DNA of 64,000 bases from Mucilaginibacter sp. (GCF_028288225.1 NZ_JAQBOC010000033.1:101337-165336); one strand, 5' to 3'. Shown: positions 24,980 to 33,405, counted from the first letter of the stretch. Numbers and translations: made by a program. The notes: generated by a model not told the origin, from the letters alone.

Positions 24980-26452
24980 ATGAAAAGAAGATTCATTAGG
25001 CTGTACTATGTTTTTGCCGCACTTGTTTTGTTATCTGTTCAGCAGGCGACAGCGCAAAAAAAGGTTGGTACAGCTTACTCCGCCGCCAATAAATCGGTAA
25101 AGGTTTATGTAACCGCCAAAGGCACCGACGACCGCATGAAGCAAACCGCAACCCTTACATTTACCAGCAACCCACAGCCGGTTGAAACGGAGGTTGCTAT
25201 ATTTGTTGACCCCTCAAAAACGTTCCAAACTATGCTTGGTATTGGCGGGGCATTAACAGATGCTGCCGCAGAAACATTTTATAAATTACCTAAGGACAAG
25301 CAAAAGGAATTTCTGACCGCTTATTTTGATAAAGATAAGGGGATTGGATACACGCTTGGCCGCACCAGTATTCAAAGCAGTGATTTTTCGAGTGAAAGCT
25401 ATAGTTATGTTAAGAATAATGATGCAAGCTTAAAATCATTTGATGTAAGTCATGATAAAAAATACCGCATTCCCTTTATAAAAGCGGTTACTGCTGCTGC
25501 AGGTGGTAAGCTTACCTTGTTCGCCAGCCCATGGAGCCCGCCGGCATGGATGAAAACCAATGGGGATGTGTTACATGGTGGTAAGCTGTTGCCTAAATAC
25601 GACCAGTCATGGGCAAACTTTTATGTGAAATTTGTCCAGGCCTATGAAAAGCTGGGCATCCCTATCTGGGGCCTGTCAGTACAGAATGAGCCAATGGCTA
25701 CTCAAACATGGGAATCATGCCTGTACACTGCTGAAGACGAGCGCGATTTTATTAAGAATTTTTTAGGCCCAACTTTATACAAAGCAGGCATGGCAGGTAA
25801 AAAGCTGATTGCATGGGATCATAACCGCGATTTAATGTACCAGCGTGCCAGTACCATACTGGAAGATCCAGCAGCTGCAAAATATGTTTGGGGCATAGGC
25901 TTTCACTGGTACGAAACCTGGACAGGCGCAGGCATGAACTTTGAGAATACCCGCCTGGTTGCTAAAGCCTTTCCTGATAAAAAACTGATATTTACCGAAG
26001 GCTGTGTAGAGAAATTTGATTTTAACAGGCTTAATGATTGGGCGCTAGGCGAACGTTATGGCCTCTCAATGATGAATGATTTTAATGCCGGCACCGTAGG
26101 CTGGACAGACTGGAACATCCTGCTTGATGAAAAAGGCGGACCAAACCATGTAGGCAACTTTTGCTTTGCACCGGTACATGCCGATACCCGCAATGGAAGT
26201 TTGATCTATACAAACTCCTACTATTACATGGGGCACTTCTCTAAATTTATTCATCCCGGTGCTAAACGCATCGTAAGCTCCGCAAGCAGGGATAAGCTAT
26301 TAACCACCGCTTATATTAACCCTGATGGCAAGCTTGCTGTTGTAGTAATGAACCGTGGTGACGAGAATATTGATTATTCTTTATGGATAAAAGGCAAGGC
26401 AGCAAAAACAACCAGCTTGGCGCATTCAATTACGACGTTGGTAGTGGAGTAA
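24980..26452 (+). CDS. Glycoside hydrolase family 30 (glucosylceramidase-like) secreted enzyme
   Basis: 490 residues with signal peptide (cleavage near TATAQ, residue 26). A (beta/alpha)8 barrel with flanking beta domain: GIGGALTDAAAETF near 87-100 is the classic GH30 entry strand, ASPWSPPAWMK (182-192) the central strand, E237 in LSVQNEP the acid/base and E340 in IFTEGC the nucleophile; NAGTVGWTDWNILLDEKGGPNH and the C-terminal beta domain complete the fold. Family members hydrolyse beta-glucosides or beta-1,6-glucan; the exact substrate is not determined here. Stand-alone gene followed by a strong terminator. Confidence 0.9.
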   Translation: MKRRFIRLYYVFAALVLLSVQQATAQKKVGTAYSAANKSVKVYVTAKGTDDRMKQTATLTFTSNPQPVETEVAIFVDPSKTFQTMLGIGGALTDAAAETFYKLPKDKQKEFLTAYFDKDKGIGYTLGRTSIQSSDFSSESYSYVKNNDASLKSFDVSHDKKYRIPFIKAVTAAAGGKLTLFASPWSPPAWMKTNGDVLHGGKLLPKYDQSWANFYVKFVQAYEKLGIPIWGLSVQNEPMATQTWESCLYTAEDERDFIKNFLGPTLYKAGMAGKKLIAWDHNRDLMYQRASTILEDPAAAKYVWGIGFHWYETWTGAGMNFENTRLVAKAFPDKKLIFTEGCVEKFDFNRLNDWALGERYGLSMMNDFNAGTVGWTDWNILLDEKGGPNHVGNFCFAPVHADTRNGSLIYTNSYYYMGHFSKFIHPGAKRIVSSASRDKLLTTAYINPDGKLAVVVMNRGDENIDYSLWIKGKAAKTTSLAHSITTLVVE

Positions 26453-26465
26453 TTCTTCCCTGAGA

Positions 26466-26506
26466 GTAAACAAAAAAAGCGGCCATCAGCCGCTTTTTTT
26501 GTTTAC
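26466..26506. terminator. Bidirectional intrinsic terminator
   Basis: Perfect hairpin GTAAACAAAAAAAGCGGC, loop CATCA, and its complement ending in GTTTAC, with a run of seven T on either strand. Lies between the converging GH30 and accA genes and can stop both. Confidence 0.9.
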
Positions 26507-26516
26507 TAAGTATATC

Positions 26517-27473
26517 TTAATCTTCTATTACCACACCCATATTGCAAAACTTGTTTATTCTTTCGGTAACCAGCTCATCAATATTGCGTTCTTTTAATAC
26601 TTTAAGGTCTTTTAAAAGCTGTTTCTTTAATGTGGCAGCCATTGCAACCGGGTCCTGGTGGGCACCGCCAAGGGGTTCTTTGATAACGCCATCTATCAGC
26701 TTGTTTTTCAACATTTCGGTGCTGGTAAGCTTCAGCATTTCTGCTGCTCTTTCCTTGTGCTCCCAGGTTTTAAACAGGATGGTTGAACAGTTTTCGGGAG
26801 AAATAACTGAATACCATGAGTTATCCAGCATTAACACCCTATCGCCAATAGCTATTCCTAATGCCCCACCTGATGCGCCTTCGCCTATAACAACGCAAAT
26901 AACGGGCACTTTTAATATCGACATTTCCAGCAGATTGCGCGCTATGGCTTCGCCTTGTCCGCGCTCCTCTGCCTCCAGGCCTGGGAACGCTCCAGGGGTG
27001 TCAATCAGTGTTATAACCGGCTTGTTGAATTTTTCGGCCAGTTTCATCAGCCTTAATGCTTTGCGGTAACCTTCGGGATTAGCCATACCAAAATTGCGCA
27101 TCTGGCGCTCTTTGGTATTACGGCCCTTTTGGTGACCGATGAACATTGCTGTTTGTCCGCCAATGGTTCCAAAACCGCCAATTATTGCTTTATCATCGCC
27201 AACTGTGCGGTCGCCATGCAGCTCAATAAAATCATCACACATCAGTTCCAGGTATTGCAATGAGTAGGGTCTTTCCGGGTGGCGCGAGATCTGTACTTTT
27301 TGCCAGCCGGTTAAATTGGCGTAGATCTCTTTTTTAGCGGTCTCTAATTTATTTTCAAGCTCCGCTATCGTTGCCGACATATCCAGCTTGTTTTTATCTT
27401 CAACCTGCTTTACCTTTTCTATTTGCTGCAACAGCTCGGCAAGTGGTTTTTCAAAGTCAAAAGTAATCTTCAT
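26517..27473 (-). CDS. accA: Acetyl-CoA carboxylase carboxyltransferase subunit alpha
   Basis: 318 residues, the normal length. N-terminal coiled stretch ([19 protein letters not shown]) followed by the crotonase-fold carboxyltransferase domain: the [31 protein letters not shown]-like [18 protein letters not shown], and GEGGSGGA-like [15 protein letters not shown] stretches are those of AccA. Together with AccD it moves the carboxyl group from biotin-BCCP to acetyl-CoA to make malonyl-CoA for fatty acid synthesis. It follows a Spy-like gene on the same strand with a 134-base gap containing a dyad at 27532-27549. Confidence 0.97.
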   Translation of the reverse strand: MKITFDFEKPLAELLQQIEKVKQVEDKNKLDMSATIAELENKLETAKKEIYANLTGWQKVQISRHPERPYSLQYLELMCDDFIELHGDRTVGDDKAIIGGFGTIGGQTAMFIGHQKGRNTKERQMRNFGMANPEGYRKALRLMKLAEKFNKPVITLIDTPGAFPGLEAEERGQGEAIARNLLEMSILKVPVICVVIGEGASGGALGIAIGDRVLMLDNSWYSVISPENCSTILFKTWEHKERAAEMLKLTSTEMLKNKLIDGVIKEPLGGAHQDPVAMAATLKKQLLKDLKVLKERNIDELVTERINKFCNMGVVIED

Positions 27474-27531
27474 TCAACAATTTTATTATTAGTGAGATGA
27501 ACTTTCTATATAAATCAAATTCACACCCATT

Positions 27532-27549
27532 TTGTGTTAAAAAACACAA
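27532..27549. promoter_or_regulatory. Perfect dyad upstream of accA
   Basis: TTGTGTT-AAAA-AACACAA, 59 bases before the accA ATG. Could be an operator for a lipid-synthesis regulator or a short transcript hairpin; no T-run follows in either direction long enough to call a terminator. Confidence 0.35.
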
Positions 27550-27607
27550 CAAATGTTTTTACACTTAATTAGGGGGCGCTAAATTAAATAAATCTAATGG
27601 TATTTTG

Positions 27608-28114
27608 TCAATTACGTTTTTCTAACGACTCAATTTTGCGCACTTGCTGCGGCGTTAATAAGTTTTTGGTTACCAGGCACGACTGTAAAATAACGTTCCT
27701 GAGCTCGCCCTGGTATAATCCGTAGCGGTTTGCATAAAATATTAGCGTGCCATTATCCAGCCTATTATACTTAAAAATACTATCCAGTGTGCGTTCATTG
27801 CGGATAATTATCAGGCCCATTTCCAGTATTTTACGGTGCAGCTCCTTTACTATGGCAGTAAACTTAGTTAACTGCTGCGGACTCAGGTCTAATTCCTTTT
27901 TATATTTCAAGGCTTTTTCCGGTGATGGAAAATGGTTTAATTCAGCAGCTAATGACATGTGGTAAAGGTCGCTGCCATTTAACAAGGCCGTATATTCTTC
28001 GTCAGTTAAAGTTTTAAGGGTTGATTTTTTGATGGTGGCGCTATCGGCAGGGGATTGGGCGTTTGCCTTAATGAAGATCATTAAAATGAAAAATACGAAT
28101 AAAAAGTTCTTCAT
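27608..28114 (-). CDS. Exported Spy/CpxP-like (LTxxQ) helical protein
   Basis: 168 residues with signal peptide (KANAQ at 20). Mostly alpha-helical, with two LT/LSPQQ motifs: ELDLSPQQLTKF and NLLTPQQVRKIESL, the hallmark of the Spy/CpxP/CnrX group of periplasmic helical-hairpin proteins involved in envelope stress or metal sensing. Function here is unassigned. It lies upstream of accA on the same strand, and its own 5' region carries a large cruciform repeat (28116-28225). Confidence 0.6.
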   Translation of the reverse strand: MKNFLFVFFILMIFIKANAQSPADSATIKKSTLKTLTDEEYTALLNGSDLYHMSLAAELNHFPSPEKALKYKKELDLSPQQLTKFTAIVKELHRKILEMGLIIIRNERTLDSIFKYNRLDNGTLIFYANRYGLYQGELRNVILQSCLVTKNLLTPQQVRKIESLEKRN

Positions 28115-28115
28115 A

Positions 28116-28225
28116 TTTAGTTGATTAAGCTGAATTATGGGAATGATTAATTAAGTTGAAAAATAGACTGCCGGCAGTCCCCGGTGCAACTTAATTAACT
28201 CAATCCAGCTTAATTAACTAAATAA
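28116..28225. repeat. Large imperfect cruciform with GTTGATTAAG words
   Basis: Left arm TTTAGTTGATTAAGCTG (28116 on) and GATTAATTAAGTTG (to 28158) face CAACTTAATTAACTC and CAGCTTAATTAACTAAA (28187-28225). The loop holds a second perfect palindrome GACTGCCGGCAGTC (28166-28179). The whole sits between two minus-strand genes, a few bases upstream of the Spy-like ATG. Confidence 0.7.
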
Positions 28226-28241
28226 AACAAAGATTGTTCAA

Positions 28242-29339
28242 TCATAATTTAAAAAACACCTTTTTCTTATACAAAAAATAACAAAGCAGCCATTCCAACC
28301 CAAAAATACAGATAGCCCCAACAATAACTTTCAGCAGCTCGCCGGCATTAAACCAGCTTAGCACCTCGTTAGAGATACTGTGTATGTAGCCATTAAACCA
28401 TCGGCTGCCAACAATTTCAAAAAACAGGTAGATGAAAATGGAGTTCATGCCCACAATGGTAAAAAAGGTTAAATATTTACGATGCCCCATTACGTCAACC
28501 CACCAATAACTGATCGCTAAAAACCAAAGGCACCAGCCTAGCGATGCTATTGTGAACGAGCTAGTCGCAATACGTTTAATTATTGGGGTTATATTTAATG
28601 CATCAAGGCCATAACCAATAAGCAGGCAGGCAAGGCCCCAAAGTATTAATTGCCTTAATTTATTATTGCCATTTAACAATAGCTTGCCTGCCAGCGCCCC
28701 GGCAATGGTATGTACAGCCGTTGGGATGCAATTGATTGCTACCCAGCCGCCATTATTGATCTTGTTCATAAGCAGCAGATCAGCATAATTTCCAAAATTG
28801 TGCTGATCGGTAAAGGGCTGGTCAAAGCCAGGGACATGGGTAAAACGGTACAGAACTTCGGTAAGGAGCAGTAAACCTATGCAAACACTTATTTGTGCAA
28901 TTGAGCTCCACCTGAAAATAAGGAAAGCTACTAAAGTTGTGAATGAAAGCTGGGTTAAAACATCCCACAGCTCAAACGATAAACCTTTTGGGCGCACGGC
29001 ATAATCCAGCACCCCCCAAAAGAACAGCCAGCCGCAGCGCTTTAATGTTTTTTTAAACGATTGGTTCCAGGTAACACCATTTGCCCATTGCTTGTTTAAT
29101 GAAAACGCCATAGCTACCCCCGCCATAAACATAAAAGCAGGCTGCACCAAGTCCCAAAAATGGAGGCCATGCCAGGGGTGATGGGTAAACTGCTCTATAA
29201 AACGCCCATGGGTATGCTCATACAAATAATCATACAAACCGGTTGATTCAATGGCAAGCAATACCATAATAAAGCCGCGGAGGAAATCGAGAGAGAGGAG
29301 GCGGGTGGATATAGGGTTTAGATTTTTTGTTGCAGGCAT
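28242..29339 (-). CDS. DUF5009/HGSNAT-like multi-pass acyltransferase
   Basis: 365 residues with about ten hydrophobic helices. The N-terminal LDFLRGFIMVLLAIES and HPWHGLHFWDLVQPAFMFMAGVAMAFS are the conserved segments of the heparan-alpha-glucosaminide N-acetyltransferase-like/DUF5009 family of membrane acyltransferases; histidines in HHPWHGLHFW are candidates for the acetyl-carrying site. Probably acetylates a sugar across the inner membrane, using cytosolic acetyl-CoA (family inference). Single gene with its own 5' region; downstream lies the cruciform and the Spy-like gene. Confidence 0.75.
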   Translation of the reverse strand: MPATKNLNPISTRLLSLDFLRGFIMVLLAIESTGLYDYLYEHTHGRFIEQFTHHPWHGLHFWDLVQPAFMFMAGVAMAFSLNKQWANGVTWNQSFKKTLKRCGWLFFWGVLDYAVRPKGLSFELWDVLTQLSFTTLVAFLIFRWSSIAQISVCIGLLLLTEVLYRFTHVPGFDQPFTDQHNFGNYADLLLMNKINNGGWVAINCIPTAVHTIAGALAGKLLLNGNNKLRQLILWGLACLLIGYGLDALNITPIIKRIATSSFTIASLGWCLWFLAISYWWVDVMGHRKYLTFFTIVGMNSIFIYLFFEIVGSRWFNGYIHSISNEVLSWFNAGELLKVIVGAICIFGLEWLLCYFLYKKKVFFKL

Positions 29340-29677
29340 AAGGTTCTTTTGAATCCGTTTATAAGGGATTGTTTAATTGGTTTATACCACTAAAATTAAA
29401 TAAAATTTATTGTTTAACCGTAAGTTTACGGTGTTTTCATTACCATCCTGCGTTAAAGTTCTGTGGAGTCTAAAGGGAAAAAAGAGGGGGAGGTGACACC
29501 TATCACATTTGGATCATTCTTTATCGGTGCAATCAATCTACTTTTTTTTCAATCGTAATCTTTACCATCCTGGTGCTCCACAAATTTATTCACCCTGCCA
29601 TCTCCCTTTACAAATTCAAGAGAAATATCGCCGAAATTAAATCCGGATTCAATGGCAATACCGGCAACCATGAACCA
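29340..29677. other. 338-base gap with one possible micro-ORF
   Basis: The right half contains the 40-codon frame listed at 29549-29671. The left half has an AT-rich segment with TTTACCGTAAGTTTACGG-like dyad (AACCGTAA/TTTACGGT near 29412-29434) that may be part of the DUF5009 promoter, plus a G-rich run AAAGAGGGGGAGG near 29480. Nothing else seen. Confidence 0.4.
29549..29671 (-). CDS. Possible micro-protein after the LytTR regulator
   Basis: A 40-codon frame whose ATG is 6 bases after the stop of the response regulator gene on the same strand; it begins MVAGIAIESGFNFGDISLEF, includes VNKFVEHQDGKD and stops at TGA. Composition is protein-like and the spacing is what translational coupling would give. 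It could equally be the 3' remnant of a larger gene. No family recognised. Confidence 0.3.
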   Translation of the reverse strand: MVAGIAIESGFNFGDISLEFVKGDGRVNKFVEHQDGKDYD

Positions 29678-30418
29678 TTAGATAAATCTTATTAATTCGC
29701 CCAGGTCTTTTTTGTAGGTTGTGCCGATTGGTATTTCTTCATCCTCAACCCAAAGCCTGTTATCCTGTATTTTGGTTATGTAGTTAATGTTTACCAGGTA
29801 AGAACGGTGAACACGCACCAGGTTTTTGGCAAAGGAAAGTTTCCCTTCCAAAAAACTCAAATTCTCACAGAACATGATGTTATCTTTTTTAAGATATAAG
29901 TTGCAATAGCTCCCGTCGGCCTTTAAAAAGCGGATATCGCTGATCATTATTTTTTTGAAACTGCCTTCATCTTTAACAAATATGGAATCATTCATTAAAT
30001 AGGAAAACTCATTGGCTTTTTTTGAGGCAATTTCTTTATCGCCGGCTAACTTAAGCGTAAGGTCTATAGCTATACTAATATCAAGTCTTGTAAAAGGTTT
30101 AGAAACATAATGCAATGCACTGGTTTCATAAATTGCTTTTTTACGGAGGCGCTCATCAGTATTATTGGTGATGAAAATTATTGGTGGATCGCAGATCTTT
30201 TTTAATTCAATTGCGGTATCAATGCCATTGGTGTTATCTGCCAGCTCGATATCCATAATTACGATATCAGCAAACCCAGGCTTAAAATTTTTAATTGCCT
30301 CCGAGCCCGAATTAAAAATCGCCGGTACCTCATAACCAAGGCCTTCAAGCATCATTCTTAACGACTCGGCAATTAGTATTTCATCCTCGACAACAAGGAT
30401 TTTGACTTTACCTAACAT
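29678..30418 (-). CDS. LytTR-family response regulator
   Basis: 246 residues. Receiver domain (5-125): acidic pair E11-D12, phospho-acceptor D56 in VIMDIEL, T84 and K107 in YVSKPF. The C-terminal LytTR DNA-binding domain (about 140-246) shows DIRFLKADGSYCNLYL, LSFLEGKLSF, LVRVHRSYLVNI and YITKI. It should bind paired short repeats in promoters and activate or repress after phosphorylation. The divergent gene at 31287 encodes a fitting histidine kinase. Its own upstream region has two small dyads (30536-30551, 30598-30616) that may be its binding sites. Confidence 0.92.
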   Translation of the reverse strand: MLGKVKILVVEDEILIAESLRMMLEGLGYEVPAIFNSGSEAIKNFKPGFADIVIMDIELADNTNGIDTAIELKKICDPPIIFITNNTDERLRKKAIYETSALHYVSKPFTRLDISIAIDLTLKLAGDKEIASKKANEFSYLMNDSIFVKDEGSFKKIMISDIRFLKADGSYCNLYLKKDNIMFCENLSFLEGKLSFAKNLVRVHRSYLVNINYITKIQDNRLWVEDEEIPIGTTYKKDLGELIRFI

Positions 30419-30535
30419 AATTTCAAAGTTATAATAACAAATGATGGTTTAATACAAATTATTAAACATCAATTTTACGTTCCTGTTCTAATTATTGCTC
30501 CTGTACAAAAACGGCTTATTCACAAGGTAAAACAG

Positions 30536-30551
30536 CAAGTTCGTAAACTTG
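30536..30551. promoter_or_regulatory. Perfect palindrome, candidate LytTR operator
   Basis: CAAGTT-CGTA-AACTTG, followed 3 bases later by a further ACTTGC half-site; 117 bases upstream of the regulator ATG. Confidence 0.35.
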
Positions 30552-30597
30552 TTACTTGCTTTACTAGCCAATTGAATTAATTTCAATCGTTTGATAA

Positions 30598-30616
30598 ACT
30601 AAGGTATAAACTTAGT
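30598..30616. promoter_or_regulatory. Second dyad upstream of the LytTR regulator
   Basis: ACTAAG-GTATAAA-CTTAGT, centre 63 bases from the centre of the first dyad, i.e. about six helical turns, so both could be bound on the same face. Confidence 0.3.
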
Positions 30617-30988
30617 ACAACCCTTTAGATGCAGCTTAATTGAAAAAAGTAAAAAGAGGCCCTGATTTTAACCGGGGAAAATCAAACAAAAAACAATAAA
30701 ATACTATAGTTGCCGGTCAGGAAAAAATAATACCGGTTTATACTAAAGATATTATAGAAGTTCACCTAAACCTTATCACGTATGAATCCGAATATACATA
30801 CGTGTTGCATCATTACCTATTACTTATTGTGCCGCCGTAAAGTATTTCAAAAAAGAGATATCGGACTGATATACTAATATAGGATATCCAAAATTGTAAA
30901 AGTCTTTTTCGGGAAAGCGGGTTACGGGCATAGCCCCGGCCCTGGAAAAGTCATGCCCTTGTTTTTTAAATTTAAAAAAAAGGGTAAA

Positions 30989-31162
30989 ATGAAAAGTAAA
31001 CAATTATTCATTGCAGTTATAATAGTTATGGCTTCAATCGCAGCAACCGGGTGTAAAAAAGATTCATCTGTGACTCCAACAAAAAACTATCAACCAATCA
31101 AACTGGCTTCAGCTGATTCTACAAACCTCTCCGGGGGAGGCGATGGGCCAATTAAGCATTGA
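30989..31162 (+). CDS. Small lipoprotein/peptide between LytTR regulator and kinase
   Basis: 57 residues from the ATG at 30989, which has AAAAAAAAGGGTAAA directly upstream; the longer frame from 30953 would add an unlikely charged leader before the signal peptide. Hydrophobic h-region (6-18), then ATGC with a probable lipid-attached C22, and a 35-residue mature part rich in K, S, T and ending SGGGDGPIKH. Its stop codon lies in a 22-base palindrome and a terminator follows, so it is a separate transcription unit. Placement between a LytTR regulator and a TPR sensor kinase makes it a candidate ligand, cofactor or target of that system (inference). Confidence 0.65.
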   Translation: MKSKQLFIAVIIVMASIAATGCKKDSSVTPTKNYQPIKLASADSTNLSGGGDGPIKH

Positions 31163-31171
31163 TGCTTAATT
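31150..31171. promoter_or_regulatory. Palindrome spanning the lipopeptide stop codon
   Basis: AATTAAGCAT-TG-ATGCTTAATT: ten-base perfect arms including the last codons (IKH) and the TGA. Confidence 0.5.
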
Positions 31172-31177
31172 AATATT

Positions 31178-31207
31178 AAAGGCTGCCATTTTGCAGCCTT
31201 TTTTTAT
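31178..31207 (+). terminator. Intrinsic terminator of the lipopeptide gene
   Basis: AAAGGCTGC-CATTTT-GCAGCCTTT followed by T residues; perfect 9-base stem. Confidence 0.9.
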
Positions 31208-31248
31208 TAATTTTAAATCAGCAAATTTTAAGTTTATAATTTGATACT

Positions 31249-31256
31249 TAATTTTG
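31249..31256 (+). promoter_or_regulatory. Candidate -7 box of the kinase gene
   Basis: TAATTTTG, a TAnnTTTG match, 31 bases before the ATG at 31287. It overlaps the ATG at 31254, which therefore cannot be the translation start if this promoter is used. Confidence 0.4.
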
Positions 31257-31286
31257 TATTTTATTATCCCTTATCAAAAAAAAATA

Positions 31287-33257
31287 ATGGTTTTATTGAA
31301 AAAAAGTTTGTTAGTATTTATCAGCTTTTTTATACTGTTAAATAATGCTTATCCCTTTTTTGACAATAATAATCAGAACCCAGATACTTTACTTAAAAAA
31401 GCTAATTCAGCTAAAGATCCCTTAATAGGTATTAATTTAGCTAAGCAAGCTTATAAGATAGCCGAACTAAAAAAGGACAAAAGAATTGTCATTAAAAGTT
31501 TAAACATAATAGCTGGATATTACTACGATTTAAGGGATTATCGTAATGGAAAAATAACGGCTAAAAATGCATTATCTATTGCTGAGGGTTATCACACAGA
31601 CTCGTTAAGTGGTGATTCATGGCTTTATTTAGGTATGTCAGAATATGGAACAGGTGCTTTTAAACAGGCGATTGATGAATATAAAAAAGCATCAATTATT
31701 TTTAAAAATACAAATCAATTATCTGGTTTAGCTGCTGTTTATTTGAATATTGGTATTTGTGAGCGGAAGCTTTCACTATATTCCGAAGCTATTAATTATT
31801 ACTTATTATCATCTGCGATTTTTGAAAGCTTAAAAAATGAGGAAAACTTATCCCATACTTTTAATTCCATCGCTTTATGTTTTGTTGAATTAAATAATTA
31901 TCCGAAAGCACTGGAATATAATAAGAAGTCACTGGTTATAAGGCAGAAGTTAAATGACAGGCAAGCAATCGCACAATCATTAAACAATATTGGGTTTACA
32001 TTTAAACGATATAAGCATCCAGATTCTGCTATTTATTACCTCAATAAGTCGCTGGCTATGTATAAGCCCGCAAAAGATTCAAGTGAAATAGTGCTCACCT
32101 TACAAAATCTGGGTTCTTCCTGGAAAATGAAGGGCGATTTGAAAAAAGCCGAAAACTATGTTAAAAGATCATTGCATATAGCAGCAAATTATGGCATGAC
32201 CGAAGAGATAGCCAGGGGAGATGCAGACCTTGCCGAAATTTACACACAGCAGAAAAAATACGGTCAGGCATTAACTGCAATTAATATTACAAGTAGTACA
32301 GCACAAAAGCTTAAACTGCCCGAATTATTAATGGAGGCTTACACCATTAAATATAATTTGTATAATTATGCAGGTGATTTTAAAAACGCGCTTCTTTACC
32401 TTAATAAACGGGGCGATTTAAAAGATAGTCTGTTTTCTGTTGCTAAAAACAGAACAATTGATGAACTGGAAATTAAATACCAAACCGACCAAAAAATAAA
32501 GGATATAGCAGCCCTCCATTTACAAAATAGCCTGGGGCAAAAAATTGTAAAGCAGCAAAAACTATCTATTATCGTTCTGGTGATTGCAGCAGTTTTACTT
32601 TTGTTATTATTTGCTATAGCTTATAACAGCTTCAGAATAAAAAACAAAGCCAACCAGCGGATCCAAACCCTGATGCGGGATCTTCACCACCGGGTTAAAA
32701 ACAACCTGCAGATCCTTTCGGGTCTTTTTTCTATGCAGATTGAAAACCTGAGCGATGAAAATACAAAGATCGCCCTTCGTGAAAATGAGGCCCGGCTAAC
32801 CTCCATGAATTTGATCCACAATAAACTATACCTTGACAATACCACTACCAAAATTGAAATGAATGATTATTTAACCAAGCTATTAAATCATATAAAAGAT
32901 TCGTTTGGTGTATATAAGCAGAGGGAGGTTAATTTGAGGATAGAGGTAGGTAACATAATGCTTGAAGCTGATAAGGCGGTTGCAATTGGATTAATAGCCA
33001 ATGAGCTGGCCACCAATGCTTTCAAATATGCCTTTACAGAAGCTGGGGGTGAAATTCACCTCGGTCTTAAATTGATTGAAAAATCGAAACTGTTGCTAAC
33101 CCTTTGCGATAATGGCGTTGGTTTGAAAGAAGAAAATAAAGATAAGGCCCCTTCTTTTGGTTTAAGATTGGTGAATTTGATGGCACGACAATTAAATTCA
33201 ACACTTGTAATAAAAAGTAACCCCGGAGTTTTCTATCAAATGGAAATAAACATTTAG
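31287..33257 (+). CDS. TPR-containing sensor histidine kinase (HisKA_2 type)
   Basis: 656 residues from ATG 31287 (MVLLKKSLLVFISFFILL, a signal/anchor). I prefer this start to the ATG eleven codons upstream because of the promoter box there. An extracytoplasmic array of TPR repeats follows (about residues 70-390, e.g. LGMSEYGTGAFKQAIDEYKK, NIGFTFKRYKHPDSAIYYL), a membrane helix (about 426-446), then HisKA_2: DLHHRVKNNLQILSGLFSMQ with the histidine before R as likely phospho-acceptor, and an HATPase domain with N-box NELATNAFKYAF and G-boxes CDNGVGL and SFGLRLV. Probable partner of the divergent LytTR regulator; the TPR ectodomain should bind a peptide or protein. Confidence 0.88.
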   Translation: MVLLKKSLLVFISFFILLNNAYPFFDNNNQNPDTLLKKANSAKDPLIGINLAKQAYKIAELKKDKRIVIKSLNIIAGYYYDLRDYRNGKITAKNALSIAEGYHTDSLSGDSWLYLGMSEYGTGAFKQAIDEYKKASIIFKNTNQLSGLAAVYLNIGICERKLSLYSEAINYYLLSSAIFESLKNEENLSHTFNSIALCFVELNNYPKALEYNKKSLVIRQKLNDRQAIAQSLNNIGFTFKRYKHPDSAIYYLNKSLAMYKPAKDSSEIVLTLQNLGSSWKMKGDLKKAENYVKRSLHIAANYGMTEEIARGDADLAEIYTQQKKYGQALTAINITSSTAQKLKLPELLMEAYTIKYNLYNYAGDFKNALLYLNKRGDLKDSLFSVAKNRTIDELEIKYQTDQKIKDIAALHLQNSLGQKIVKQQKLSIIVLVIAAVLLLLLFAIAYNSFRIKNKANQRIQTLMRDLHHRVKNNLQILSGLFSMQIENLSDENTKIALRENEARLTSMNLIHNKLYLDNTTTKIEMNDYLTKLLNHIKDSFGVYKQREVNLRIEVGNIMLEADKAVAIGLIANELATNAFKYAFTEAGGEIHLGLKLIEKSKLLLTLCDNGVGLKEENKDKAPSFGLRLVNLMARQLNSTLVIKSNPGVFYQMEINI

Positions 33258-33261
33258 GGAG

Positions 33262-33378
33262 AGAAGAGAGTCAGGAGATCAGGAGTCAGGAATCGAGATA
33301 AAAATGTTATGATTTATTTTCATTTAAAGCTCTTCATATCCTGACTCTTGATTCTCGTTGCGTTGACTCTTTTTTTCT
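33262..33378. repeat. GTCAGGA word hairpin after the kinase gene
   Basis: Left arm GAGAGTCAGGAGATCAGGAG then TCAGGAATCGAG; right arm ATCCTGACTCTTGATTCTCG and TTGACTC, ending in a T-run. Positioned to act as kinase terminator. Confidence 0.55.
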
Positions 33379-33405
33379 TTCCCAAAATCTTTTTTAAAAA
33401 AGCTT

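Larger units (their letters stand above)
30419..30952. other. 534-base divergent control region between regulator and lipopeptide
   Basis: AT-rich, no convincing gene. It contains several dyads: CAAGTT-CGTA-AACTTG, ACTAAG-GTATAAA-CTTAGT, CGTATG...CATACG (30779-30802) and a GATATC-rich part near 30860-30890. The density of small palindromes suits a regulatory region shared by the regulator (minus) and the lipopeptide gene (plus). Confidence 0.5.

Noticed and set aside
30779..30887. 31-codon frame in the control region of the kinase locus
   Set aside because: Starts inside a CGTATG/CATACG dyad, cysteine- and tyrosine-rich without pattern; more likely regulatory DNA.
31254..31286. Earlier ATG of the histidine kinase
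   Set aside because: It overlaps a TAnnTTTG promoter box and adds a polar peptide before the signal segment.
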